Shown here: positions 34,899-47,320 of the stretch, one piece after another | Layout: each line of letters begins with the position of its first letter | Position numbering within the stretch: position 1 is the first letter of the stretch | Origin: Actinomycetes bacterium | GTDB lineage: Bacteria > Actinomycetota > Acidimicrobiia > Acidimicrobiales > Palsa-688 | Direction of reading: 5' to 3' | Assembly: GCA_021811865.1 (NCBI GenBank) | Contig: JAKAQB010000002.1 | Span: 69,974 to 133,973, forward strand | Length of the DNA stretch: 64,000 nt | The notes under the pieces: generated by a model | What the model saw: only the letters and a program-made list of their open reading frames with translations | What the model was told of the DNA's origin: nothing | Database searches by the model: none | Translations under genes and position numbers: made by a program

Positions 34899-35570
34899 AT
34901 GCCTCTGGACGTCGAGACCAAGGACTGCACCGCCCTCTCCGACGGCGAGTTGGCCGAGATGGCGGACCTGGTCACGGACGGCCCGGCCGGGTTCGGCATC
35001 GGGTTGCTCTCCAAGCAGGCCGAGGAGTGGGTGCTGATCACCCAGGTGCGCGAGGCCGGCAAGCTCCTCGGCTTCTCGTTCTGCACCCTCGAGCGCATAG
35101 GCGGTACCCCGTGCCTGCTGTGGGGGCTGGCGTCGGTGCGCCGCAACGCCAGGCGGGACAAGGTGCTGGAGGCGTTGACCGCCGGCCAGTTCCGCCGTGC
35201 GGTGCTGGCCTTCCCCGACGAGGACGTGCTCGTCGGCACCCGCTTCATCGACCCCGGCGCCTTCGTGGCGTTCAGGGGGCTCGAGGAGGTCTGTCCCCGG
35301 CCCGGTCACAAGCCTTCCGGCGAGGAGCGGGCGTGGAGTCGCCGCCTCGCCAAGCGCTTCGGGGCGGAGGGCCGCATCGACGACCGGGCCTTCGTGGTGA
35401 CCGGCGACGGCGCTGTGACGGGGGTGTTCGACTTCTCTGCCACCAAGCCCGAGACCGTCGCTCCGGAGGTCGCGTCCTTCTTCGCTCCCCTCGACGCCGC
35501 CCGCCACGACGTGCTCGTTGCCTTCGGGTGGGGCATGGCGGAGGATCTCGCCTCCCGCTACGGCTCGTAG
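34899..35570 (+). CDS. Conserved-looking hypothetical protein
   Basis: 223 residues, soluble, with alternating beta/alpha composition (EEWVLITQVREAGKLLGFSFCTLERIGG, then LLWGLASVRRNARRDKVLEALT), which loosely recalls GNAT acyltransferases but lacks a clear Q/RxxGxG/A loop. Codon use is like its neighbours and a good ribosome site precedes it. Function not assigned. It follows dnaE by 45 bp with its own likely promoter. Confidence 0.75.
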   Translation: MPLDVETKDCTALSDGELAEMADLVTDGPAGFGIGLLSKQAEEWVLITQVREAGKLLGFSFCTLERIGGTPCLLWGLASVRRNARRDKVLEALTAGQFRRAVLAFPDEDVLVGTRFIDPGAFVAFRGLEEVCPRPGHKPSGEERAWSRRLAKRFGAEGRIDDRAFVVTGDGAVTGVFDFSATKPETVAPEVASFFAPLDAARHDVLVAFGWGMAEDLASRYGS

Positions 35571-35781
35571 CGGTCCCCCCACGAGCAGCTCTTCCGCCGA
35601 GCCGCCTGGCGGTCGGACGCGGCTCAGGCGGCGATCCGACGTCGTGCGAGACGATCAGGATGGTGGCGCCGTCGCCCGCAGCCGCGTCACCAGCCCTCAA
35701 CCTGAGCGGTCGTGGGCAGCCGGCTGGGAGGACCATGCACCAGCGTGCTCCCGCCGGCAGGCGGGCCGACCGGCGCCGGCC
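35571..35781. other. Intergenic region, no gene seen
   Basis: About 210 bp between two convergent hypothetical genes. A minus-strand stretch near 35630-35690 reads GATILIVSHDVGS, reminiscent of an ABC ATPase end, but it is too short to call. No terminator recognised. Confidence 0.4.
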
Positions 35782-36459
35782 TCAGGGGTGGGGCAGGACC
35801 GCCTCGACGACCTTGTGGCAGTGCCCGTCGATCGGGGGGGTGAGGGCTACGAGCAGGCGGGTGCGCCGGGCGGTGACCAGGTTGCGCTGCCCTGCGCTGT
35901 CCATGACCCCGGCCAGCCGGCGGTCGAGGCAGGGCAGCTCCCGTTGGATGCCGAGCCAGGGGAACCGGCAGGCCAGGTACGAGCTGTCCCGGTGCAGGTG
36001 GACCGGTCCGAGGGGCTCGACGAGAGCGATGGACGGATGATCGGCGCGCCGCTCCCAGAACGGCACGGTCGGCCCGTGGCTGGACAGCAGCGGGGCGTCG
36101 GCCGGGTGCAGCAGCGGCCGGAGGAGCTTCTCGACGCGCCGGGCGGGCATGCGGCCGGCGGGTTGGGGGGGCCCGGCGAGGACGAGCGCCTCCGGTTGGG
36201 CGGGGTCGGGGACCGCGTCGGCGTCCCCGTCCGCCCCGGCGCCGAGGGTCACATCCACGACGTCGTAGGCCCGGGGGCGCTGCCCCGGCACCGCCGGCGA
36301 CCAGGCCCGCACGAGGACCCCCGTGTCGAGGTCGACGCCGGCGCAGTAGGTGGCGTCGGCGGCGAGGACCATGAGCGAGAGGGTCGTGCCCGGTTCCGGG
36401 TGGAGCCGAGGAACGTCGGTACGTACGACCCGGAAGTCGGGAGCGGTGATCGCCGTCAT
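35782..36459 (-). CDS. Hypothetical protein
   Basis: 225 residues starting with ATG at 36459 after a GGCGAGG ribosome site. It contains LSLMVLAADATYCAGVDLDTG, a middle segment rich in Pro/Ala, and a basic C-terminal half (ARRVEKLLRPLLHPADAPLL, VHLHRDSSYLACRFPW). I recognise no domain. It lies downstream of the YyaL gene on the same strand with a 149-bp gap holding a 24-bp repeat. Confidence 0.72.
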   Translation of the reverse strand: MTAITAPDFRVVRTDVPRLHPEPGTTLSLMVLAADATYCAGVDLDTGVLVRAWSPAVPGQRPRAYDVVDVTLGAGADGDADAVPDPAQPEALVLAGPPQPAGRMPARRVEKLLRPLLHPADAPLLSSHGPTVPFWERRADHPSIALVEPLGPVHLHRDSSYLACRFPWLGIQRELPCLDRRLAGVMDSAGQRNLVTARRTRLLVALTPPIDGHCHKVVEAVLPHP

Positions 36460-36571
36460 CGCCTCGCCATCCTTGCCTCCGCCGGGCCGCCGGTGGTGGA
36501 TGGTGGTGGACGGCAGGTCCAGCGAGGGGTAGGGCAGGCCGGCACCGAGGTCCGATGCCGTCGCCCGAGGT

Positions 36572-36595
36572 GGGTGGGGGAGGGCGGGGACTTTC
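36572..36595. repeat. 24-bp repeat, copy 1
   Basis: A 24-mer beginning gggtgggggagggcgggg and ending actttc. It recurs with one mismatch at 40435-40458. This copy lies upstream of the hypothetical gene at 35782-36459 (minus strand). Confidence 0.75.
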
Positions 36596-36608
36596 CTCGT
36601 GGTGCCGT

Positions 36609-38603
<1,995 letters not shown>

Positions 38604-38610
38604 CTGGGCC

Positions 38611-38616
38611 ACGCTA
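38611..38616 (-). promoter_or_regulatory. -10 hexamer TAGCGT, leaderless YyaL gene
   Basis: Minus-strand TAGCGT ends 7 nt before GTG 38603. This marks the conserved N-terminus ([20 protein letters not shown]) as the true start. Confidence 0.45.
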
Positions 38617-38652
38617 CCCGCCGGGCGGGGACCGACCGAGCCGCCGCCCACT

Positions 38653-38688
38653 CCCGTCTCCTGTCCCGTCTCCTGTCTCGTCTCCTGT
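38653..38688 (+). repeat. 12-bp tandem repeat x3
   Basis: cccgtctcctgt twice, then ctcgtctcctgt, just upstream of the YyaL gene. Confidence 0.8.
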
Positions 38689-38735
38689 CCGGCTGCCGTC
38701 GGCCGGGTGCGGATCGTTTCATCGAGAGGTGAAGC

Positions 38736-38782
38736 AACTGTGAGTGATAACGACACACCCTGTGTACTTTTCACTCACAGTT
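38736..38782. promoter_or_regulatory. Nested palindrome: 12-bp outer arms, 5-bp inner arms
   Basis: AACTGTGAGTGA (38736-38747) pairs exactly with TCACTCACAGTT (38771-38782). Inside the 23-nt spacer, ACACA and TGTGT pair around CCC. It lies 13 nt past the stop of the LCP gene and about 130 bp before the YyaL gene on the minus strand. It could be a terminator stem without a T tract or an operator for a dimeric regulator. Confidence 0.5.
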
Positions 38783-38795
38783 TGCGGGGCCGGGC

Positions 38796-39953
38796 TCAGC
38801 AGGGGGTCGGGTTGTATGACGCGCTGGTCCGGTTCTGGACTATCGAACCGAGGGGCGCCTGGGGGGGGCCGGGCAAGACGACTCCTCCCCGGGTGGTGGT
38901 CTTCGGGGCCGAGGACGGCGTCGTCGGCGCCAGGGAGCCGGCGGCGGCAGGGCCGCCAGGCTTGGAGCCCGCGGGATGGGTCACGGCGGGGGCGATGACG
39001 GAGGCGTTCCACCTGGCGATGGTGGCGTTGTCGAGGCTGGGGACGGGGTAGAGCACGTCCCCGTACTGCCCGTCGTTGTTGACGATCTGGGTGGGCAGGG
39101 TGAAGGTGGCGAGGGTGCCGGAGCCCAGGCCACGGAAGGCTGCTGCGAGCTGGAGGAGCGTCCCGACTCCGAGGCCCTTGTCCACCGTGACGTCCTTCAC
39201 CGCGGTGCTGACGAAGCGGTTCAGTTGCAGCGGGTTGCCGAGCAGGCTTGCCTTGACCCGTTGGACGGTGGCTCTGAGGAACGCCTGCTGGCGCTTGATC
39301 CGGCCGAAGGCTCCGCTCCCGTCGTATTGCCAGTAGCCACCCTCGTAGTAGGAGAAGAAGCGGCTCCGCACCAACGCGAGGGCCTGGGTGCCGTGCAGCG
39401 TGACGCAGCCGGCTCGCGGCACCGAAAGGCCGGACATGGAATCACGCGACGGGTAGGGGAAGCGGAGGCGGACCCCGCCGAGCGCGTTCACCATCGACGC
39501 CACACCCTGGAAGTTGATCTGCACGTAGTGCTGGATCCGGATGCCGAGGTCCTGCTCGACGGTGGCCACCATGTCAGCGGGACCGTGGGCGAGGGCATCG
39601 CTGATCTTGTTGGGCCCGCCGCCGCCGACGATCGGTGCGAAGTAGTCGTAGGGGATCGAGAGCAACGCCGCCCGACCGGTCCCCGGGTCGACGCGGGCCA
39701 CGATCATCGTGTCGGCCCGCTGGCCCCCTCCCTGGGCGTCCTCGCCTACGAGCAGCACGTTGAACGCGCCGACGGGTGGCGCCGGATGGCTGGTCGCTCC
39801 CTGCGAGCTGCCGGTGCCGGCGCCGGCGCCGCTCGTCTGCAAGGTGGGGATGCTCACCCGGTGCAGCCGCGAAAGCTGGTAGCGGACATATCCGTAGCCG
39901 GCGCCGGAGGCGACGAGGACCATCGCCACGACCACGTTCATCGTGACGAGCAT
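38796..39953 (-). CDS. LytR-CpsA-Psr (LCP) family protein
   Basis: 385 residues. One membrane helix near the N-terminus (MNVVVAMVLVASGAGYGYVRY) and an extracellular LCP domain: GAFNVLLVGEDAQ, RADTMIVARVDPG, NKISDALAHGPADMVATVEQDLG, LHGTQALALVRSRF, FGRIKRQQAFLRA. LCP enzymes attach polyprenyl-linked glycopolymers to the wall. The usual SIPRD arginine is Tyr here (LSIPYDYFAPI). Start uncertain: ATG 39953 is the first good one, but the frame is open about 140 codons upstream. A Thr/Pro-rich C-terminal tail follows the domain. Confidence 0.85.
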   Translation of the reverse strand: MLVTMNVVVAMVLVASGAGYGYVRYQLSRLHRVSIPTLQTSGAGAGTGSSQGATSHPAPPVGAFNVLLVGEDAQGGGQRADTMIVARVDPGTGRAALLSIPYDYFAPIVGGGGPNKISDALAHGPADMVATVEQDLGIRIQHYVQINFQGVASMVNALGGVRLRFPYPSRDSMSGLSVPRAGCVTLHGTQALALVRSRFFSYYEGGYWQYDGSGAFGRIKRQQAFLRATVQRVKASLLGNPLQLNRFVSTAVKDVTVDKGLGVGTLLQLAAAFRGLGSGTLATFTLPTQIVNNDGQYGDVLYPVPSLDNATIARWNASVIAPAVTHPAGSKPGGPAAAGSLAPTTPSSAPKTTTRGGVVLPGPPQAPLGSIVQNRTSASYNPTPC

Positions 39954-40434
39954 CCGTCTCGGCCAGCGCGAGCTGCGCTGCGAGCGGTGGCGTGGCAGGG
40001 TGCCGGGCTGGCGCAGGGAGTGGGCCGTGACCCCCGACGGTACCTGCTGCCCCCCCCTTTCAGCGGCCGGCCCCGTTGCGCGCTTTGCGCCGGCTCCCCT
40101 GCGGGGCCGCAAGAAGCACGGCACCGGGTGCACGACCACGCCGGCCACGACGGCGACGAGCCCTTGCGCCTCGGCGCCCGCAGCCGGACTAGAGGGCTGC
40201 CGGCTCAGGGGTGGCGCAGGAGCCGGGAGGCGACATCCACGAGCTCCGTTGTCCGATCTTCCCAATCGGCTTCCAGGCGCGAGAGGGGTTGCAGCAACTG
40301 CCGAGTGAGTCCAACCGACAGATACCGAATCGAGCGCGGAAGGTCGCCGGCGCTGCGGGGGGCTGGAGGTTCCGGGGGGCACCGCGCCCGGGTAGGCGTT
40401 CGCAGCACCAGGCGTCCCTGCCGGGGCGGCGGCC
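39954..40434. other. Region upstream of the LCP and TetR genes
   Basis: Divergent region of about 480 bp whose LCP-proximal part may encode an N-terminal extension of the LCP protein. A minus-strand TACCGT occurs near 40040. No other gene or RNA recognised. Confidence 0.35.
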
Positions 40435-40458
40435 GGGTGGGCGAGGGCGGGGACTTTC
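40435..40458. repeat. 24-bp repeat, copy 2
   Basis: Same 24-mer as at 36572-36595 with one mismatch (gggtgggcgagggcgggg, then actttc). It ends 9 bp before the TetR twin operators. Confidence 0.75.
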
Positions 40459-40467
40459 GGCTACTTG

Positions 40468-40498
40468 TTGCAGTGACTGCAAGTTGCGTATACTGCAA
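40468..40498. promoter_or_regulatory. Twin TetR operators
   Basis: TTGCAGTGACTGCAA (40468-40482, perfect 7-bp dyad) and TTGCGTATACTGCAA (40484-40498, partial dyad) lie one nt apart. They cover the likely -35 (TTGTTG) and -10 (TATACT) of the tetR promoter, as expected for autorepression. Confidence 0.6.
40489..40494 (+). promoter_or_regulatory. -10 hexamer TATACT, leaderless tetR
   Basis: TATACT (5 of 6 to consensus) ends 7 nt before GTG 40502 and sits inside the second operator. TTGTTG at 40465-40470 gives an 18-bp spacer. Confidence 0.5.
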
Positions 40499-40501
40499 GT
40501 C

Positions 40502-42897
<2,396 letters not shown>

Positions 42898-42930
42898 GAC
42901 CGGTGGCGGGGCCGGCGGGGGGAGGCGCCG

Positions 42931-43188
42931 GCACGCTCCGGGCTGGGCGCAGCCCTTGTCGCCGTGGGTGACCGGTGGTCGCTGCTCATCGTCGACGCAC
43001 TCCTCGCGGCTGACCGGCTGCTGCGCTTCGGCGAGATGCAGGAGTCGGTCCCCGGCATCGCCACCAACGTGTTGACCCAGCGCCTTGGGCACCTCGAAGG
43101 CGTCCGGGTCCTTGTCGCCCGGCCGTACTCGCGGCGGGCCGAGGGCGATGTCGCCCGCCACCCAGCGTGGTCGGACACGAGAGGATGA
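42931..43188 (+). pseudogene. Truncated HxlR-type regulator
   Basis: The frame encodes LGAALVAVGDRWSLLIVDALL, then RFGEMQESVPGIATNVLTQRLGHLEGVRVLVARPYSRR, the winged-helix core of HxlR regulators. It has no good start codon before the core (a GTG lies inside at 42964) and diverges right after ARPYS, losing the C-terminal helix. A large palindrome begins 7 bp later. Most likely a relic. Confidence 0.6.
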
Positions 43189-43194
43189 CTGAAC

Positions 43195-43237
43195 CTTTGG
43201 AAGCCTGTTGTCGCTGGACGACAACAGGCTTCCAAAG
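43195..43237. repeat. 19-bp perfect palindrome, copy B of a dispersed element
   Basis: CTTTGGAAGCCTGTTGTCG (43195-43213) and its exact complement at 43219-43237 with a 5-nt loop. Closely related to the palindrome at 23631-23679. Both copies lie between convergent genes. Confidence 0.8.
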
Positions 43238-43280
43238 TTCTGCCGGGGGGCTCCGGCACGCTGTCGCCTCCACCACCTCG

Positions 43281-43338
43281 AGTGGCGACGACCGCTTCCA
43301 AGATCGCCAGGCTCACTCATCGCGATCTCGTCGCCACT
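43281..43338. repeat. 11-bp inverted repeat with inner 6-bp arms
   Basis: AGTGGCGACGA (43281-43291) pairs with TCGTCGCCACT (43328-43338). GATCGC (43302-43307) pairs with GCGATC (43322-43327). The 10-nt bulge between left arms contains GCTTCCAA, the same 8-mer as in the palindromes at 23.6 and 43.2 kb. Confidence 0.65.
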
Positions 43339-43494
43339 AAACGTGACTGCTCACCACGTGCCGGGGCCGGGGCGCGGACCCGTTGCCAGGCGAGGTGACC
43401 AGGTTGGCGACAGTCAGAGGCGAATCGCCGCCCCGCCGTGGGTCGCCCGTGCCTGCGACGCCCACGACGGGAACGGCTGGAGCGGTTCTCCGGC
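43339..43494. other. Intergenic region, nothing recognised
   Basis: About 155 bp between the palindromes and the stop of the DUF6176-like gene. No gene, promoter or terminator seen. Confidence 0.4.
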
Positions 43495-43851
43495 TCAGGT
43501 TTCGATCGTGGCGACCTTCTCCATCTCGGGCGGCGGCACGGCGGTCGGGTCGACGCCGTGGATGACCGGGATCATGTGCGTGGCGAGGTAGCGCTCGTGC
43601 TCGCTCTGCGGGTCCTGCATCATCTCGCCCATCGCCTGCCCGACCTTGTCCTGGTCCGTGCCCTTCCACACCAGGACCATGAGCTGGTCGCCGGGCGTGG
43701 CCTGGTGGTAGATGTGCTCTCGCATGACGCCCAGCCGCCGCAGGGTGACGCGCTGTGCCTCCGCCCGCTCGCCCTGTTCGGCGCTGACGACGAGCTCGAG
43801 CCACTCGTCCCGTCGCGCGACCGGAAGCACTTGGACTGTGAAGGAGTCCAC
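43495..43851 (-). CDS. Small conserved protein, possibly DUF6176
   Basis: 118 residues with a ferredoxin-like (dimeric alpha-beta barrel) pattern: FTVQVLPVARRDEWLELVVSAEQGERAEAQRVTLRRLGVMREHIYHQ, then DQLMVLVWKGTDQDKVGQAMGEMM. It resembles DUF6176/antibiotic monooxygenase-like proteins; assignment tentative. GTG start with AAAGGGG upstream. Function unknown. Confidence 0.7.
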   Translation of the reverse strand: MDSFTVQVLPVARRDEWLELVVSAEQGERAEAQRVTLRRLGVMREHIYHQATPGDQLMVLVWKGTDQDKVGQAMGEMMQDPQSEHERYLATHMIPVIHGVDPTAVPPPEMEKVATIET

Positions 43852-43982
43852 AGACCACCCCTTTCGATGACGTCTCCGCCCCGGAGCCGTCGAGCCGATC
43901 CTGGCATGGGCCGGGCGCCTCGTCCAGTGGCCGGCCAGCCGTGTCCGTGCAGGCCGCTCTCGGCGATGCCCGAACTGGTCAA

Positions 43983-45167
43983 CTAACGGTTGCGGCCCCG
44001 GGCGGCGACCGGCCAGCGGCCGGCGACCTCGCCGCCGGCGACCGCCACGAGCTCGTCGACGAGGTTGACCGTGTAGCAGACGTGGTTGGGCACGACGGCC
44101 ACCCGGTCGCCGACGCGTGGGCGCCGCCCCGCCCCGACCCCCCCCCCGACCCCCGCCCAACCCACCATCTCGTTCCCGCCGCCCAGTGTCACGACGGCGT
44201 GATGCTCGGAGACGGACGTGACCACGGCGCCGGCCAGTTCCGGCAGCATCCCGTGGCCGGCGAGGTAGTCGGGCCGTTCGGGGCCGAGGACCTTCGAGCC
44301 GCTGTCCAGCACGAGCCGGTCGGCAGAGGGGGTGCTGACCACCGTGGCCACGACCCACAGGGCGACGTCGTCGGGGGTCGCCGTACCGAGGGCGACCTGC
44401 TGGGCATCGTGGAACACGTACACGCCGGGGCGCAGCTCGTTGACCACGCCCCCGGTCGAGAGGGCGGCGGTCGGTGTCGACCCGCCGCTCCGGCGAGCGC
44501 AGGCCACGCCGGCGTCGGCTTCGACGGCCGCCGCCGCAGTGGCCAGGGCGGCGTTCTCCTGCGACACGACGCTCGCCGCCGCGCCGGGCCGGTAGCTGTG
44601 GCCGGGGAACGTGAACACGCCTGCCACCCCGAACCCCGCCTGCACCGCTGCCAGCGCCACCGCGCCGGCTCCTGCGGGAGGCGCGCCGCTGCGTCCCATG
44701 CCCGAGTCCACCTCGACCATGACCGACACGCCCGTGGCCGGCTCGACCGTGCGCCGCAGCTGGGCCACGCCGGCGGCGGAGTCGGCGCCCACGCTGAGGT
44801 GCACCCCGGCGGAGGCGAGGGCGGTCAGACGCCGGCCGGCGTCGGCGTCGGCCCACAGTGGGTAGGCGACGAAAAGGTCGGTGGCCCCGCCGGCGGCGAA
44901 GACCTCCGCCTCCCCGACGGTGGCGACCGTGAGCCCGGCGGCGCCGGCGGCGAGCTGGCGACCGGCGATGGCCGGCGACTTGTGCGTCTTGGCGTGCGGG
45001 CGCAGCGCGATCCCTTCGGAGGCGGCGTGGGTCGCCATCCGGGCGATGTTGCGGTCGAGGCGCTCGACGTCGACGACGACCGCCGGCGTGTGCAGGTCCC
45101 CGCCGGGCAGCCACTGGCGCTCGACGTCGCCGGCGACCGCCGGCGTGCGCAGGTCCCCGCCGGGCAC
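43983..45167 (-). CDS. DSD1 family PLP enzyme (D-threonine aldolase/D-serine dehydratase-like)
   Basis: 394 residues, fold III (alanine-racemase-like) PLP enzyme. The PLP lysine is in LRPHAKTHKSPAIAGRQ (about residue 62), and the C-terminal metal site is VVPNHVCYTVNLVDEL (His and Cys), as in DSD1/D-threonine aldolases. It acts on a D- or beta-hydroxy amino acid; exact substrate unclear. The N-terminus is duplicated (GGDLRTPAV ... GGDLHTPAV) by a 57-bp tandem repeat. GTG start lies 4 nt after the aldo/keto reductase stop. Confidence 0.88.
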   Translation of the reverse strand: MPGGDLRTPAVAGDVERQWLPGGDLHTPAVVVDVERLDRNIARMATHAASEGIALRPHAKTHKSPAIAGRQLAAGAAGLTVATVGEAEVFAAGGATDLFVAYPLWADADAGRRLTALASAGVHLSVGADSAAGVAQLRRTVEPATGVSVMVEVDSGMGRSGAPPAGAGAVALAAVQAGFGVAGVFTFPGHSYRPGAAASVVSQENAALATAAAAVEADAGVACARRSGGSTPTAALSTGGVVNELRPGVYVFHDAQQVALGTATPDDVALWVVATVVSTPSADRLVLDSGSKVLGPERPDYLAGHGMLPELAGAVVTSVSEHHAVVTLGGGNEMVGWAGVGGGVGAGRRPRVGDRVAVVPNHVCYTVNLVDELVAVAGGEVAGRWPVAARGRNR

Positions 45168-45173
45168 AGGTCT
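45061..45173 (-). repeat. 57-bp tandem duplication in the DSD1 gene start
   Basis: The stretch from 45061 recurs from 45118 with a few mismatches (19 codons per copy). Either copy can supply the family N-terminus, so one is redundant. Confidence 0.7.
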
Positions 45174-46152
45174 ACTGGGCGGTGCCGGCGGTGAGTGTGT
45201 CGATGCGGCCGAGCACGCCGTCGTCGAGGCGTTCGAGGACCGCCAGCGCCTCCAGGTTCTCCCGTAGCTGCGAGACGCGGCTGGCGCCGGTGATGACCGT
45301 GGAGACGTGCGGGTTGCGGGCGCACCAGGCGATGGCGAGCTGCGAGAGGGTGGCGTCGAGCGACCGGGCCACCTCCTGCAGCTCCCGCACGGCGTCGTTG
45401 CGATCCGGGTCGCGCAGTGACTTCCGGAGCCACTCGTAGCCGGCCAGCGCTCCCCGGCTGCCGGAGGGGATGCCGTCGAGGTACTTGCCGGTGAGCAGGC
45501 CGGAGGCGAGTGGGCTCCAGGTGGTGAGCCCGAGACCGATGTCGTCGTAGAGGCGGGCGTACTCCTGCTCGACGCGCCGGCGGGTGAACAGGTTGTACTG
45601 CGGCTGCTCCATCACGGGCTTGTGGAGGTGGTGGCGCTCGGCGATCTCCCAGGCGGCGCGGATCTCGTCGGCGGACCACTCCGAGGTGCCCCAGTAGAGG
45701 GCCTTGCCGGCGGAGACGATCTCGGACATGGTCCGAACCGTCTCCTCGAGGGGGGTGTCGGGGTCAGACCGGTGGCAGAAGAGCAGGTCCACGAAGTCGA
45801 GCCCGAAGCGCTCGAGCGAAGCGTCGATCGCCTGCAACAGGTACTTGCGGTTGAGGGTGTTCTTCATGTTGGGGACGCCGTCGTGGAGGCCCCAGTACAG
45901 CTTGGTGGACACGACGTAGCTGTGGCGGGGCCAGCCGAGCTCCCGGAGCGCCTGGCCCATGATCCGCTCGGACTCACCGCCGGCGTAGGACTCGGCGTTG
46001 TCGAAGAAGTTGACGCCGCCTTCGCGGGCGGCGGCGAGGATCTCGGCCACGCCCCCGCCCTCGAGCTGCGGCCCGAACGTCACCCAGCTCCCGAGCGACA
46101 GCACGCTCACCTGCAGTCCTGAGCGACCGAGTCGGCGGTAGGGCATGTTCAC
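45172..46152 (-). CDS. Aldo/keto reductase
   Basis: 326 residues, (beta/alpha)8 NADPH oxidoreductase of the potassium-channel beta-subunit-like branch. Catalytic tetrad: D and Y in [16 protein letters not shown] in [10 protein letters not shown] in [15 protein letters not shown]-binding end: [26 protein letters not shown] precedes the GTG at 46152; an ATG two codons later is possible. It is upstream of and probably co-transcribed with the DSD1 gene. Substrate not predictable. Confidence 0.92.
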   Translation of the reverse strand: MNMPYRRLGRSGLQVSVLSLGSWVTFGPQLEGGGVAEILAAAREGGVNFFDNAESYAGGESERIMGQALRELGWPRHSYVVSTKLYWGLHDGVPNMKNTLNRKYLLQAIDASLERFGLDFVDLLFCHRSDPDTPLEETVRTMSEIVSAGKALYWGTSEWSADEIRAAWEIAERHHLHKPVMEQPQYNLFTRRRVEQEYARLYDDIGLGLTTWSPLASGLLTGKYLDGIPSGSRGALAGYEWLRKSLRDPDRNDAVRELQEVARSLDATLSQLAIAWCARNPHVSTVITGASRVSQLRENLEALAVLERLDDGVLGRIDTLTAGTAQ

Positions 46153-46188
46153 GGAGAAAGACCTCCCGATGTGGCGGACCTGGCCAAC

Positions 46189-47298
46189 CTACGTCAGCAG
46201 GCCGCGTTGCACTTTCCCGATGGCCGTCTTCGGCAGCGACGGGACAACGACCAGTTCGCGCGGCGCGGCGAACGCTGCCAGCCGTTCGCGCACCAAAGCC
46301 CGCAGGGCGTCGAGGGTGGGTGGCGGCGTGCCGGCGGCGGGAACGACCCAGGCGACGACCCGTTCGCCCCACTCCTCGTCGGGGCGGGCGGAGATGGCGA
46401 CCTCGCCGACGGAGGGGTGCTCGGCGAGGATCGCCTCCACCGCCGCCGGCCACACGTTCTCCCCGCCGGTGACGATCAGGTCCGTGAGGCGGCCGTCGAC
46501 GGCGAGGCGGCCGTCGACCCACCGCCCGGCGTCGCCGGTGGCGAACCAGCCGCCGGCGTCGAACGGCTCGGTCCCGTCCCGGTAGGCGCGCAGCAGCATC
46601 GGTCCTCGCACCCGGATCTGGCCGCCGGCGGGATCGACGGCGACGTCTGCGCCGTCTATGGGCACGCCGTCGTATACGACGCCGCTGCCGGTCTCGGTCA
46701 TGCCGTAGGTGGTGCGCACGTTGTCGGGGAGCTGCCCGGGCGGGGCGCTGCCGCCGAGGACGACGGTGTGGAAGCGGTCGGCGCCGACGCGGCGCAGCGC
46801 CGTCGGCACGAGCGAGACGAACACGTCCGTCCCCGACGCCGCCAGCACCGCATCCCGGTCGAAGCCGCCGAGGACGGTCAGGGCCGCCCCGGTGGCGAGC
46901 GCCTTGGTGACGACCGTGAGGCCGCCGACGTGGCTGAGCGGCAGGCACGCCAGCCAGCGGTGCCGGCCCGGGTCGATGCCGAGGCGAGCCGAGGTGGCCA
47001 GGGCGGAGGCGGACACGGCGTCGTGGGTGAGGACCACGCCCTTGGGCTCGCCGGCGGTGCCGCTCGTTGCCATCACCAAGGCGTCGCCCGCCTCCACCGG
47101 CCGTCCGCCGGCGAGGCGGGTGCGGCCGCCGCCGTCTACGACGGCGGCGGCGCCGAGGGCGGCGAGAGCCGCGGCCCGCAGCGGTGCGGCGAGCCGGCTG
47201 TCGAGGGGCAGGGCGGCGTCGCCGCCGTCCCAGATCCGCCGGAGGGCGTCGACCCACGCCGGGCCGGCGGGCAGGTCGATTGCGACGAGGTCGGGCAC
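46189..47298 (-). CDS. menE: O-succinylbenzoate--CoA ligase
   Basis: 369-residue adenylate-forming enzyme activating O-succinylbenzoate for menaquinone synthesis. Motifs: MATSGTAGEPKGVVLTHDAV (P-loop), TTYGMTETGSG, GWFATGDAGRW, DLIVTGGENVWPAAVE and the C-terminal lysine in LPKTAIGKVQRGLL. It is short for the family, with a trimmed N-terminal domain. GTG 47298 is preceded by CAAACT at 7 nt; ATGs at 47319/47322 would overlap menA. Divergent from menA. Confidence 0.9.
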   Translation of the reverse strand: MPDLVAIDLPAGPAWVDALRRIWDGGDAALPLDSRLAAPLRAAALAALGAAAVVDGGGRTRLAGGRPVEAGDALVMATSGTAGEPKGVVLTHDAVSASALATSARLGIDPGRHRWLACLPLSHVGGLTVVTKALATGAALTVLGGFDRDAVLAASGTDVFVSLVPTALRRVGADRFHTVVLGGSAPPGQLPDNVRTTYGMTETGSGVVYDGVPIDGADVAVDPAGGQIRVRGPMLLRAYRDGTEPFDAGGWFATGDAGRWVDGRLAVDGRLTDLIVTGGENVWPAAVEAILAEHPSVGEVAISARPDEEWGERVVAWVVPAAGTPPPTLDALRALVRERLAAFAAPRELVVVPSLPKTAIGKVQRGLLT

Positions 47299-47304
47299 CG
47301 CCGC

Positions 47305-47310
47305 TAGTTT
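47305..47310 (+). promoter_or_regulatory. Candidate menA -10 TAGTTT
   Basis: Ends 10 nt before the menA ATG at 47321. Its complement partly overlaps the CAAACT hexamer facing menE, giving a compact bidirectional promoter. Confidence 0.32.
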
Positions 47311-47320
47311 GCCGACCATC

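Noticed and set aside
35630..35690. ABC-ATPase-like GATILIVSHD on the minus strand
   Set aside because: Only about 15 residues, no Walker A or signature motif nearby; likely chance.
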